Positions 30,609 through 40,271 of a stretch of 64,000 nucleotides of DNA are shown here, in pieces. The DNA comes from Tricholomella constricta (lineage: Eukaryota > Basidiomycota > Agaricomycetes > Agaricales > Lyophyllaceae): the NCBI GenBank assembly GCA_013368375.1, contig JAACJP010000007.1, positions 1,178,001-1,242,000 of the forward strand, read 5' to 3'. The notes under the pieces were generated by a model, which saw only the letters and a list, made by a program, of their open reading frames with translations, had not been told where the DNA came from and searched no databases. Within the stretch, counting starts at the first letter, position 1. The number at the start of each line of letters is the position of its first letter. Both the position numbers and the translations under genes were made by a program.

Positions 30609-32089
30609 ATGTCAATCAGTGAGTGCAGCGTGAATCGTATCATCTTGCATGCTATACTGACTGTATTTTCAGACTTCAGCCTGTTTGGAGGCGCCGACTC
30701 CCTCACGGAGGGAAAGCGGTCACCGCGACGAACCTTCCTTCCGAACGGTGACGCCAATACCAGCGTATACCCAGCCCCTCCACAGGATCCCTCGGACTTC
30801 CTCTGGCTCATGACAGAGGAACCGCATCGGACAAGGAGAATGGCTATCATGAAAGCACATCCCGAGGTACGCACTTCCAAAGTTCCGCCACCGAAATTTC
30901 CCGCAGCACCGTTTGCATGAAATAATATATCCTTGGACGCGTTCCTGAGCACTCCTCCATCCAGGTCACCAAGTTGATGGGCTACGAGCCCCTCACCAAA
31001 TATGTCGTGCTACTGGTTGTCGCTCTTCAATTAGGCGTCGCCATCGCCCTTCGGAATACCCCAACGCTGTCCCCCCTCTTTCTTTTTTGTGCCTACGCCA
31101 TAGGTGGAACGGCCAATCACAATCTCTTCCTCGCTATCCACGAGATTACCCACAACCTTGCGTTTCCAGCTATTGCTCCAAACAAACTCCTGGCAATATT
31201 TGCTAATCTCCCTATCGGCATTCCATACTCTGCCGCATTCAAAGTGAGTGTTCCTTTTGCATTGGATCGCTTTCGGTGAAGCTAGATTTCATGCTGATGG
31301 GAAGTAGGGATACCACATAGAGCACCACAAATACCTCGGACAGGACGGAATCGATACCGACCTCCCCACCCGCTTCGAGCTCCTCTGCCTTAATAACGTC
31401 CTCGGCAAGGTTTTCTTCGCGTATGTCCCGCCCACCCTCCAAAAAATAACCTCATTTTGCTCATCACATCCACCGAAAGCACCTTCCAGATTCTCTTTTA
31501 CGCACTCCGCCCGGGTTTCGTGCGCAGCCAGCGCCTCACCCGCTGGCACCTGCTCAACCTTGCCGTCCAACTCATCTTCAATTATGCGCTGGTATCTACC
31601 TTTGGCGCACGCCCGCTCATTTATTTAATCGCTAGTAGCTTTTTCGCGGGCAGCCTCCACCCCTGTGCCGGCCACTTCATCGCCGAGCACTACCTCTGGG
31701 ACGGCATGCCCCAGGAGACGTTCAGCTACTATGGCTGGCTCAATGTCCTCGCGTACAACGTACGTTTCCGTTTCCGTGCCCATCCCCACAGCGCACTTAT
31801 TTGATTCACTCTGATTCCGCGTACCTCTATGTAGGTCGGGTACCACAACGAGCACCATGACTTCCCAAGCGTCCCGTGGACGCGCCTCCCTGCACTGCGT
31901 GCGCTCGCGCCCGAGTTCTACGATACCATTCCCACGCACCCGTCCTGGCCCATGGTCACTATTAATTTCATCCGCGACAAGGAGGTTGGCATTTTCGCGC
32001 GTGCGAAGCGGCTCAGTAAGCAGGCCCTGGAGGCCGAGGCTCGGAAAGCAGCGAAGCACGATGGGGAGGAGTCGGATAAGAGCGAGTGA
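30609..32089 (+). CDS. Sphingolipid delta-4 desaturase (dihydroceramide desaturase)
   Basis: Introduces the trans-4 double bond into the sphingoid base of dihydroceramide, in the ER membrane, in glucosylceramide synthesis. 376 residues; exons 30609-30618, 30673-30866, 30965-31243, 31308-31420, 31480-31759, 31835-32089. The first coding exon has only 10 bases (ATGTCAATCA), fixed by the GTGAGT donor directly after it and TTTCAG at 30672. It begins with the desaturase N-terminal signature (FLWLMTEEPHRTRR). The three di-iron histidine boxes are HEITH (about 127-131), HIEHH (164-168) and HNEHH (296-300). Hydrophobic segments surround them (YVVLLVVALQLGVAIAL, LIYLIASSFFAGSL). Length fits the family. 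Ends in a charged tail (KHDGEESDKSE). Confidence 0.93.
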
Positions 32090-32665
32090 GGGAGGGAGGG
32101 GAGGAGTGTTAGATACTGATTTCATAAATACTGAATTCGAAATTCAATTGGAAAATTCGAAGGCAGTTTTAGGCCGGGGTAGGAGTGCTTTGGATGTGCT
32201 CTGTGTTGCTACACGCCCGCATGGACGATTTATATTATACCTAAGGATTTTATATGATGCCTGCTGAACTTTAGGCTGCAGAAGGATTCCAGAGAATTTT
32301 TGAACTGCAAGCTTCAAGGCCTGGGTTGATAGAAATTCGGATCCAGACGCAAGTGTGTTGGCGGGGATATATAGATCCGTTGACACCCAAGGTGCGTGCT
32401 TTTCAAATTCGCAAAGTTGGAAATAAAGTCCTTCCTGCCTGCTTATCGTTTCCATTCTCATCCTGATAGGCGATGCCAAGCGTTGCCAAAATATGTTCGA
32501 CATCGTCACGATTTCCGTCAATTCCGTGCGGTCCGTTGATCCGACCTTCCCCACCATTTGGCAATAGACATATGATCATCCGTTATCTCCACTGGCCGTG
32601 CTCCCTAAATACGCTCTGCGTCGGGCTTGAACGGCACCAAATACCTCTACAACCCAGCGACTAGG
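32090..32665. other. Intergenic, 576 bp
   Basis: 3' flank of the desaturase and promoter of the first oxidase gene. Nothing else recognised. Confidence 0.6.
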
Positions 32666-34221
32666 ATGGGCTCAGCCACAGCGCACCGCAAGAATGTCAT
32701 CGTCCTCGGCGCAGGTACCTACACGCACCACTGCATACGAGACCGCCCATTACTCACGTTGCGCCCGCACCGCAGGCGTGGTGGGCCTCACGACTGCGTT
32801 GAAGATCCAAGAACAACGAGGATATAATGTCTCGCTCTTGGCGGACGTGCTGCCCTCGGACGAGAAGTCGACCAAGTACACCAGCCATTGGGCTGTGAGT
32901 CGTTTCCCTTCCGATACTCAGTGCTGGAGCCTGATCTCAATCGGCGGCGGCGTATAGGGGGCGCACCATGTCCTCAATGTAACCGAGGATGCGCGGCAGC
33001 AGAGTCAGTATCATTTAGTCTTCCTTCGCTCCACCCCGCCGTCCTCCATATGTTTGTGACTGTAATTGTAACTCGCCCGCAGAAATGGATCTGGAGACCT
33101 TCAAAGTAATGTGGGAGCTCTCCGCACCCGGCACCGAGACGGAGCAGTACTTCAAGCGCATCGTCCAGACGGAGTACTACACCAACACCAAGCTCCTCCC
33201 CCCACTTGACCGCATGCCCAACGTATGTGCCCCTCCCTTCTCTCTCCATGCATCCAGCAACATCCAACTCAATCAAACCATTTCCCTCTAAAATAGTACA
33301 AGGTCCTCGCCCCAGAGACCCTCCCCACAGGCATCGTGCACGGCTCCTCCTTCTCCACACTCACCATCGACACCCCAAAATATTTGGCCTACCTCGCCGC
33401 GCGCCTCGTCTCCGCCGGCGGGCAGCTCGTGCGCGGGTCCGTGCAGCACATCGACCAGGTCCTCGAGGGCGGCGCGGGCATCTTCACTCCAAACAGGACG
33501 CCAGCGCGCCCGGACGCCGTCGTGGTCTGCACGGGCCTCGGCACGCGCTTCCTGGGCGGCATTGAGGACAAGGACATGCATCCCATTCGCGGGCAAACGG
33601 TGCTCGTGCGCGCGCCGTGGATCGACTTTGGCAGAACGATTGGGGCGGAGAACTCGTGGACGTATGTCATTGCGCGCCACAGCGGGGATGTGCGTACATA
33701 TATCTCCATGTCTTCCCCGCCCCCCCGCCCCCCCTATTTGCTTGCCCCTTTTGTCATACATGCGAGCGGGACTGACGTTGAGGGGGGAACGCATAGGTGA
33801 TCCTAGGCGGGACGCGCAGTGTAGATGACTGGTACCCGCTTCCACGGCCTGAAACGACGCGTGACATCCTCGAACGCACATTTGCGATGTGCCCGGAGCT
33901 CGCACCACCCGAGGTTCGTGCACAGCGCAAACCCACCATCGAGGATGTGCTTCCTTTGGTGATCGAAGAGGGATGCGGATTCCGTCCTGCGCGGACTGGG
34001 GGCATTCGCTTGGACGTCGAGTGGCGCGGGGCTGGGAAGGGCGCGAAAAAGGTGCCGGTGGTGTTCAATTACGGGTACGTTTTCGCTCTTCTCAGTCGTT
34101 TATTGTCCGTCGGTGACAATAGACATGGAACAGACATGGAGGATATGGATTCCAGTCGTCCTGGGGCTCTGCGAACATCGCGCTGAAGCTCCTTGAGGAG
34201 GCGATGGCGGGTAAATTCTAA
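32666..34221 (+). CDS. D-amino-acid oxidase, copy 1
   Basis: FAD flavoenzyme that oxidises D-amino acids to keto acids, ammonia and hydrogen peroxide. 370 residues; exons 32666-32714, 32776-32894, 32958-33003, 33083-33222, 33297-33689, 33797-34074, 34134-34221. The N-terminal dinucleotide-binding motif VLGAGVVGLTTA (about residues 13-24) is split by the first intron. Further marks: YTSHWAGAHHV, MWELSAPG, GSSFSTLTIDTPKYL, RGQTVLVRAPW, WTYVIARHSGDVILGG and, at the C-terminus, NYGHGGYGFQSSWGSA. For the last intron the acceptor at 34133 restores the conserved HGGYGFQ; an upstream AG at 34122 would break it. Many family members end in a peroxisomal SKL; this one ends MAGKF, so import by PTS1 is not expected. 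A tandem paralogue follows. Confidence 0.9.
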
Positions 34222-34631
34222 AGGAAGATCTGACCAATGCAATGGATCTGGACAATATCTAAGAATAAGAAATGTACAGTATTTCGTTGCCTCCAGGCAT
34301 GGTCTCGACATTCCGTATAACCTTGCAGAATCGGATTAGGTCGGAACTTCCGTGAGTTTTCCGTTCGCCACTGTCGAACGATGAGCATCTGCGCGGATCA
34401 GGTGCGAGGGGGTGGTGGAGATCCGCCATCTGTCTATAATTTGGCGAAGGAGGGGCATTCGGTGCCATATGACCGTGAGCGAAGCCCCGTAAGGAAATTG
34501 AGAACACACGCCCGGATAGAGATTGTGAACAAGGCGCCTCTCACCACAACGCCCACAGGTATAGGACGTCGGCTGCCGCAGTTCGAGTATCCAAGAACCA
34601 CCAGGTTTGAACGTTTGCACCTTTTGATGCT
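34222..34631. other. Spacer between tandem oxidases, 410 bp
   Basis: Contains the 3' flank of copy 1 and the promoter of copy 2. No gene recognised. Confidence 0.6.
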
Positions 34632-36106
34632 ATGACGGTCGCTGGATCGAACGAGATCATTGTACTTGGCGCAGGTGGGGCCTCCCGATGCATCGACTAC
34701 AAGAGTGGTCCTCTCATTATGTTCAGGGGTGATTGGCCTCACAACTGCGATAAGGATCCAGGAAAAAGGTGGCTACCACGTAACCATCATTGCTGAACAT
34801 CTGCCCAGCGATCCAAAATCTATCAAATACACGAGCCATTGGGCAGTAAGTGGCATCGCCTCCTTGGCTCTCCGAAGGTTGATGAAATACCGGCCAGGGC
34901 GCACATCACGTTAGTCTGGCTGGGGATGACATGAGGCAAAGACGTGAGCTGCTATGGCTGTGGTCAAAGCCAAAAAATGCTTGACCGGAGTACTATACGC
35001 CACAGAGATGGACCGAGAGACATTTGAGACCATGTGGGAACTATCCGCTCCTGGAGGGCCTGCAGAAGAGTGTTTCTTGCGGTTAAACCAAGAAGAGTTC
35101 CACTGCGAGGAAAGACCACAGCCTGACGTTCTCGAGACTATGCCTGACGTAGGTGTCTGTTTGAGATCATCAATAGTGCCGCTTTTTAACAGTGGTGAAA
35201 GTTTAGAATGCTACCCCAAGATGATTGGCCAAAGAAAGCCGTCCATGGGATAGCGTTCACCACACTCACCATCGACACACCGGTTTATTTGAAGTACTTG
35301 ATGTCTCGTTTCTTAGCCGTCGGAGGGTCCATAGTGCGAGGATCCGTGCAGCACATCGACGAGCTCGTGGAGGGAGACGTGCATCCATTTACTCGTGGAG
35401 GTGAAGGACCATTACCTCCCAAGGCTGTCGTCGTCTGTGCAGGCCTTGGTGCGCGCACACTGGGCGGAGTTGAGGATGAAGATGTACATCCTATCCGAGG
35501 ACAGACGGTCTTGTTACGTGCACCTTGGGTCCGTTTTGGCAGGACATTGAGCTCCACCAACGGAACCTGGACCTATGTCATGCCCAGAAAATCTGGAGAT
35601 GTGCGTTGCATTCGTCTTTCGAAGCTGTTTGATGTCGTCCTACTGAATACACCATAGGTTATCGTCGGTGGGACCATTGCAGTGAATGACTGGTTCGTAA
35701 CCTGAACCGTAATGAGCATTTCCAAGCTTATGGATAGCCCAGGTATCCCATCCCACGACCAGAAACAACTCGCGATATATTGGAGCGGGCCTTAGCTCTT
35801 TGTCCCGAGATCGCGCCTCCAGAAGTCCGCGCGACCTGCGATGCAACAGTTGAGGATATTCTTCCAATAGTTATTGAAGAGGGCTGTGGCCTCCGCCCTG
35901 GTAGAAAAGGAGGCATTCGCCTAGAGGCAGAAAGCAACAGGAAGGTACCGATCGTGCACAACTATGGGTGGGCGTTTCATCTAGTGCTCGCTTGACGTCT
36001 CGATGTTGATAGGGGTTTGAACAGACACGCGGGGTACGGATATATTTCGTCTTGGGGATCAGCATCGATAGCGCTTTCACTGCTGGAGAGCACCCTGAAT
36101 AAATGA
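34632..36106 (+). CDS. D-amino-acid oxidase, copy 2 (tandem paralogue)
   Basis: Same family and intron positions as copy 1. Exons: 34632-34674, 34727-34845, 34898-34943, 35006-35148, 35202-35600, 35658-35696, 35738-35967, 36025-36106. Conserved blocks: VLGAGVIGLTTA, YTSHWAGAHHV, MWELSAPGG, TLTIDTPVYLKYL, RGQTVLLRAPW, WTYVMPRKSGD, CGLRPGRKGGIRL, HAGYGYISSWGSA. Two joins are unusual. Intron 35149-35201 uses an AAG acceptor because the nearby CAG and TAG sites shift the frame or hit a stop. There is also an extra intron of only 41 bases (35697-35737) within DW.YPIPRPE, where copy 1 has none; it leaves three extra residues. It may be a functional diverged copy or one starting to decay. It ends TLNK, no PTS1. 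Confidence 0.72.
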
Positions 36107-36254
36107 TAAGCCTTGCATCAAGATGGACTCATGGAGGCTATCTCGCGCGTGCTGAATGAAGGCTTGTCAAGGAAGCATGCGATAACTCTGTTCGGAGGAA
36201 GTCAAGACCAACGGAGCGTGTCACTTGGGTACGATAGAAAATTCAAGACCCCAT

Positions 36255-37153
36255 TTATGTGTTAATAGGAAGCCCATACCACCATTTGTGGAGGGTAAAG
36301 ACATCTCCCTCTCGCTTGAAATCGGCCCTTCCAACGAATGTTGTTTTGGAGAGTAAGAAAGGCATCCAATGAGGATCGGAACCCCACATTTGTCCAAGCG
36401 GTAAATTAGACGTGTTGCCTTGATCATGAAGGTCATTGGAAGGAAGGAGAAACCATTCAGGGCGCATTTCATCAGTCCTAAAATGAGGAAAGAAACCGTC
36501 AGCGGTGATAGAAGTCAAAGGCAAAAGGACAGCGTTACTCTGCTATAACACCTGAATATCGCTCTGCGCGATATATCTCAATGTTGAACGCAACATCCGC
36601 CCCCTCATTAAGAAAGAGAAGAGTGCCAGCATGCTCGAGGGGTGCGGTAATCCCGGCTTCTTCCTGTAAAAGCATTAGCTGGAGTGAAGTTGCATGATCA
36701 CACGGGCCCTACCTCCAATTCACGCAATGCCGCTTGTAGGGACGTTTCGCCAGCTTCCACTTTCCCTCCTGTAAGATCCAAAAAATCAACAATGGTTCCC
36801 TCGGAACCTACTATGTGACACGCACCGAATCCATTGAATCTACGCGTCAAATCACACTTGGCTAGTAACAAGAGTTTAGATGCGCGATTGCATAAGGTTC
36901 TCGCACTTGTGCATCCCAAACCCCCGTTTCTTGTATCCCAGTAAGATCTGAACGAGATCCATCGCGTTAGAGTGTTTCATTCTGAGGTTGTTAGATGAAA
37001 GCAGACACATACCTTGCCATCCTGTACGATGAAAGCATTTGTGTATTCCTTCTTCTTCTCGAACGGCATCCAGTCGACATCTTCACCTCCACTCACAATG
37101 CATTTGAGATTTCCTTCGATTCCCGGAGGAGTTGCTGTAAAGGCGCGCAACAT
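36255..37153 (-). CDS. MTH1-like Nudix hydrolase (oxidised purine nucleotide pyrophosphatase)
   Basis: Cleans the nucleotide pool by hydrolysing oxidised purine nucleoside triphosphates such as 8-oxo-dGTP. 199 residues; exons (minus) 37013-37153, 36907-36947, 36826-36839, 36713-36768, 36539-36663, 36255-36477. Exon 3 is a 14-base microexon (ATTCAATGGATTCG) needed to join HK to FNGFGGKVE. The Nudix box GX5EX7REUXEEXGU is complete, from GKVEAGE to RELEEEAGI, spliced after RELE. Other family marks: WMPFEKKKEYTNAFIVQDGK, LLGYKKRGFGMHK, DEMRPEWFL, HWMPFLL and the C-terminal LHKWWYGLP. The start was taken at the in-frame ATG upstream (37151-37153), giving a short leader before DVDWMPFEK; the internal Met in WMPF is possible but less likely. 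Confidence 0.87.
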
Positions 37154-37707
37154 GTCTTGGCCCTGAGCTTTCTAATGAATTTATTTGACGATGGCTGGCG
37201 CTGAACTGCCCAGACCAAGCTCCCCAGTCGCGGAATTTGAATGTATGTATCAGTCGGCAGTGGCACATGTTTGGCAAGAGGCCGGTCAGCCCACGAAAGT
37301 AGTGTACAATAGCCTCGAGGAGTTATGGATTGATATGCACGCATTGCAATTCATTGCATCGATTGAACCTACACTTGCACACCCTTAAAAATGAAGGAGG
37401 AAGACGATATTCAGACATGCTCAAAGTCTTTTCGCGCAGGTCCAGAGCTTGACGTTATTCCTGCATGCAAAGAGCATTCGCACAACAAAGGCAAGCGCCT
37501 CAGTCACTACTTAGTAATCATTCCACAACCCAATCTTCATCTCTTATCTTTCTCACCCCCGGACGCCCCTTCACGAGCGGTGCTGGGCTTGGCAGCAAAG
37601 CCTCACCCCATTGAATTTCCGCCATGGTGCTTTTAGCATTCAGCCCAATCGCTATAAGGAGGGGTAAACATGTTCAACCTCAGCAACATCGAAGCCCTCA
37701 GGCATCG
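37154..37707. other. Intergenic, 554 bp
   Basis: Promoter side of the Nudix gene and 3' flank of the BTB gene. Two plus-strand open frames occur (an ATG at 37188-37194 region giving MAGAELPRPSSPVAEFE, and 37391-37636), without family signal; not called. Confidence 0.45.
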
Positions 37708-39342
37708 TCATGCCGCACCTGTATGTGCCCGTTCTTTCTCGTGATCTGGAACTGTAATGGATGATTGGATTGGAGTCGTTGCCATCGAGTCGCCGGATGA
37801 AGTACCCTCCTCACGCCCAACCCCACTATCATAAATTTTGTGCATGACAGCGGCCAGGACATCGTAGCAGAATGGCAGCCGCCCTTCAACCACAGCCTTC
37901 ATTTTCTGAAGGAATTGTTCGAAGACGACGGGCGTCAAGAGTCTCATCAGGGCCTCGACTTCGATCTCCTGGACTTTTGGGTATCTATGACCTTGGTATA
38001 AACATGGAGAGAAGAACAGAGCGACATTGTACAGACTTCGACGTGAAAGAGGAAAAGACCTCAGTGAGAATGTTATGCTCCGATAAATTTCCAGCGATCG
38101 CTTTGAGAGCCAGGGCTTGGAGTTCCGGAATGCCCATCTGAAGTGAAAGTTCACGTCAGTCATTCTATTAGGAAATTGACGAGGGTATCCTCCCACACAC
38201 CTTGTGGGCAAGGCGATACATGGATTTTGGGGAACACATTGGAGGCCCATCAACCGCGTCGGATTTGGGCTTGAGGGGCTTATTACAAGAGCTCAAGGGC
38301 TTGAAGTGTATCTTTCTCGTGTAAAAATAGAAGACGAGGGACTTCCAGCTGTTTTTTTCCGTATTAGTTGAATAAACGGGGCCCACTAGAGAAGTTCAAT
38401 ACATACGTTTCGAAGGCGATGTCATCAAGGAATATTACTCGTTCATCGTCTGCAACAATAGCGCGGTGTTGCGGGGTCGCCTTCTGCTTCCCTCGTCCCT
38501 TGTTTTTGCTGACCTTTTGATGCTCGGCGTCATCGCATTCCGGATCCTCCAAGTCGCTATCAGAGAAGTAGTCATAACTTGCCTGAGCATCGCTATGCAG
38601 CTGATGCCCTAAAACCGATTTTTCTGGATTATCTCCATCTAACACTGAACGGATAAACAGAGTTAAAAATGCCCGTGCGCTGAACTTCAATTGCCTTACA
38701 TTTATCCAGATACTCGCAAGAGCCACGCAGAAGTGATGCATTCGCGCAAATGAGCTGGGGATCACACACTACCGTCTCTACCTGGGAGGCACGACGCGTG
38801 AAGAGATAGAATTTGGTGTCTCCAATCTCATGTCCCATGAGGGAACTCTCGAGGGCATGTTGTAATTTCGGCACGACTGGCTCGCTAGTGCGCAACATGT
38901 TGAAGGAAGGGTTAAACTCGACTTTTATCGTGATGGATGCATCTCCGGTGAAATCCTGGATGGAAAAGTAAGTGGCGAGCAGCGTTCTCTCGGATGACGT
39001 TCGAAGGGAGATCGTAGATGAGCCCTTCGTCCTTAGCGATAAATTTTCGACGGTGATGCTCGTAGACAATTGCGCTAGGTTTGTGGCAAGGATGTGATGG
39101 GGGTCCAGAGAGATCTCGTAGATCGTCTTTTGATGAATCTGCATCGCGCCCCATGACTGGACATGGGCATCGCCATTTATCGCGGAGACGACGAAGCGCC
39201 ATCCCAAGCCACAGCTGCCGGTAAAGATTGGGCCTTTGTCTATGCTGAGGGAGTGTCCATTCACAACCGGCAATTTAAAGGTAGAGGTTATACTGCTCGG
39301 ATTGGTCCCTAGGGACCATTCATCGTTCAAGAGTCGCTCCAT
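37708..39342 (-). CDS. BTB/POZ-domain protein
   Basis: 468 residues; exons (minus) 38700-39342, 38407-38644, 38201-38348, 38037-38137, 37708-37984. Introns are 52-63 bases, one with donor GTCTGT. The N-terminal ~200 residues look like a beta-rich MATH-type or related domain (FTGSCGLGWRFVVSAINGD, SLRTSSERTLLATYF). The BTB-like part follows: TKFYLFTRR near 175, an acidic insert (SDSDLEDPECDD), then FETWKSLVFYFYTRKIHFKPL, which is the usual BTB helix, and MYRLAHKMGIPELQALALKAI, the following helices. The C-terminal part (FTSKYPKVQEIEVEALM) matches the layout of many agaric BTB proteins. Such proteins often act as substrate adaptors for Cullin-3 ligases, but this family is large and unstudied, so role is inference. 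Confidence 0.75.
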
Positions 39343-40271
39343 AATTTGAGTATGGGAAATTGTAAAGACGAGGAGCAGACGCTCCTCTCATATTTAAAGT
39401 GAGATTGGCCCACATTACACCACGAGGCTGTAACCGAGACTGGGATGTGTAATTGCGATTCTCAGAGAAGGAGGCTAAAACTCACGAAAGGCATGTGTAC
39501 ATACCGAATAGTTAAAGATGGTAGCTTCCTCCTGATAAATCCAATCTCTGCCGCGTTAACGTAAACGCAGATTGTAGTCGTGGAACGCGTAGTATTGAGG
39601 TGAGGCTGCCGTTTAGGTAAGGTGCGTTCGGAGGAGTACCATTTCAGGGCTTCCAGCATATGTTCCCAGCCCATGGACGTAAGTTTCGATCCGCAGTCAA
39701 TTGACATGTAATTCAAAGATTTATAAAACACGAAGGAATATCCACGTAAAGGTTGGAAATGAGCCCGCAAGAGTCCAGACTAGAGCGGCCTCATTGCGGC
39801 CATGTGGCGAGAAGACATTTCTTGTTTGCTTCCGCTTGGCGATGTTTGAGCACCCACTTGTGCTGGGCAACCGATGGGCAACTTTACTTTCTATCATCAC
39901 CATGGGTTGACGATAATTCTTGTTTTCTGCTGCAGCAAAAGGCCGTATTTGAGTCGACATGCTTTGAAGTTGTGCAGTTTCAGAAATATGCAGTCAAATG
40001 GCGGCCTTCGATCAAACCCGACACGCATTTGCTGAAAAGGCAAGACAACCGACTTGCGACCTGGCTGATATAGACCCTTATTCTGTTGAATGACAAGGAT
40101 GCCGTTATGCATCCCACGATGAGACTTCAGGAACGGGAGCGTTGATGAGAAAGAGCGGTTGAGCCGGACGATGTCACTAAAACAGCAATTTCAGCTTACG
40201 TCAGTTCTAATTCTCTCTTTCTTTCCACCGCCATCGACAGCGAGCAAGTGCTTGCTCTCCTCCCGCCTCTC
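39343..40271. other. Intergenic, 929 bp
   Basis: Divergent promoter region of the BTB gene and CDK9. Minus open frames at 39462-39770 and 39721-39960 show no family signal; possibly a decayed or unrecognised small gene. The last ~60 bases before 40272 are pyrimidine-rich. Confidence 0.45.

Noticed and set aside
37188..37636. Two plus-strand small frames between the Nudix and BTB genes
   Set aside because: Lie in a divergent or terminator gap, no conserved feature; joining them needs implausibly short introns.
40248..40271. Eight-codon upstream extension of the CDK9 frame
   Set aside because: It begins with GTG, not ATG; the first ATG is 40272.
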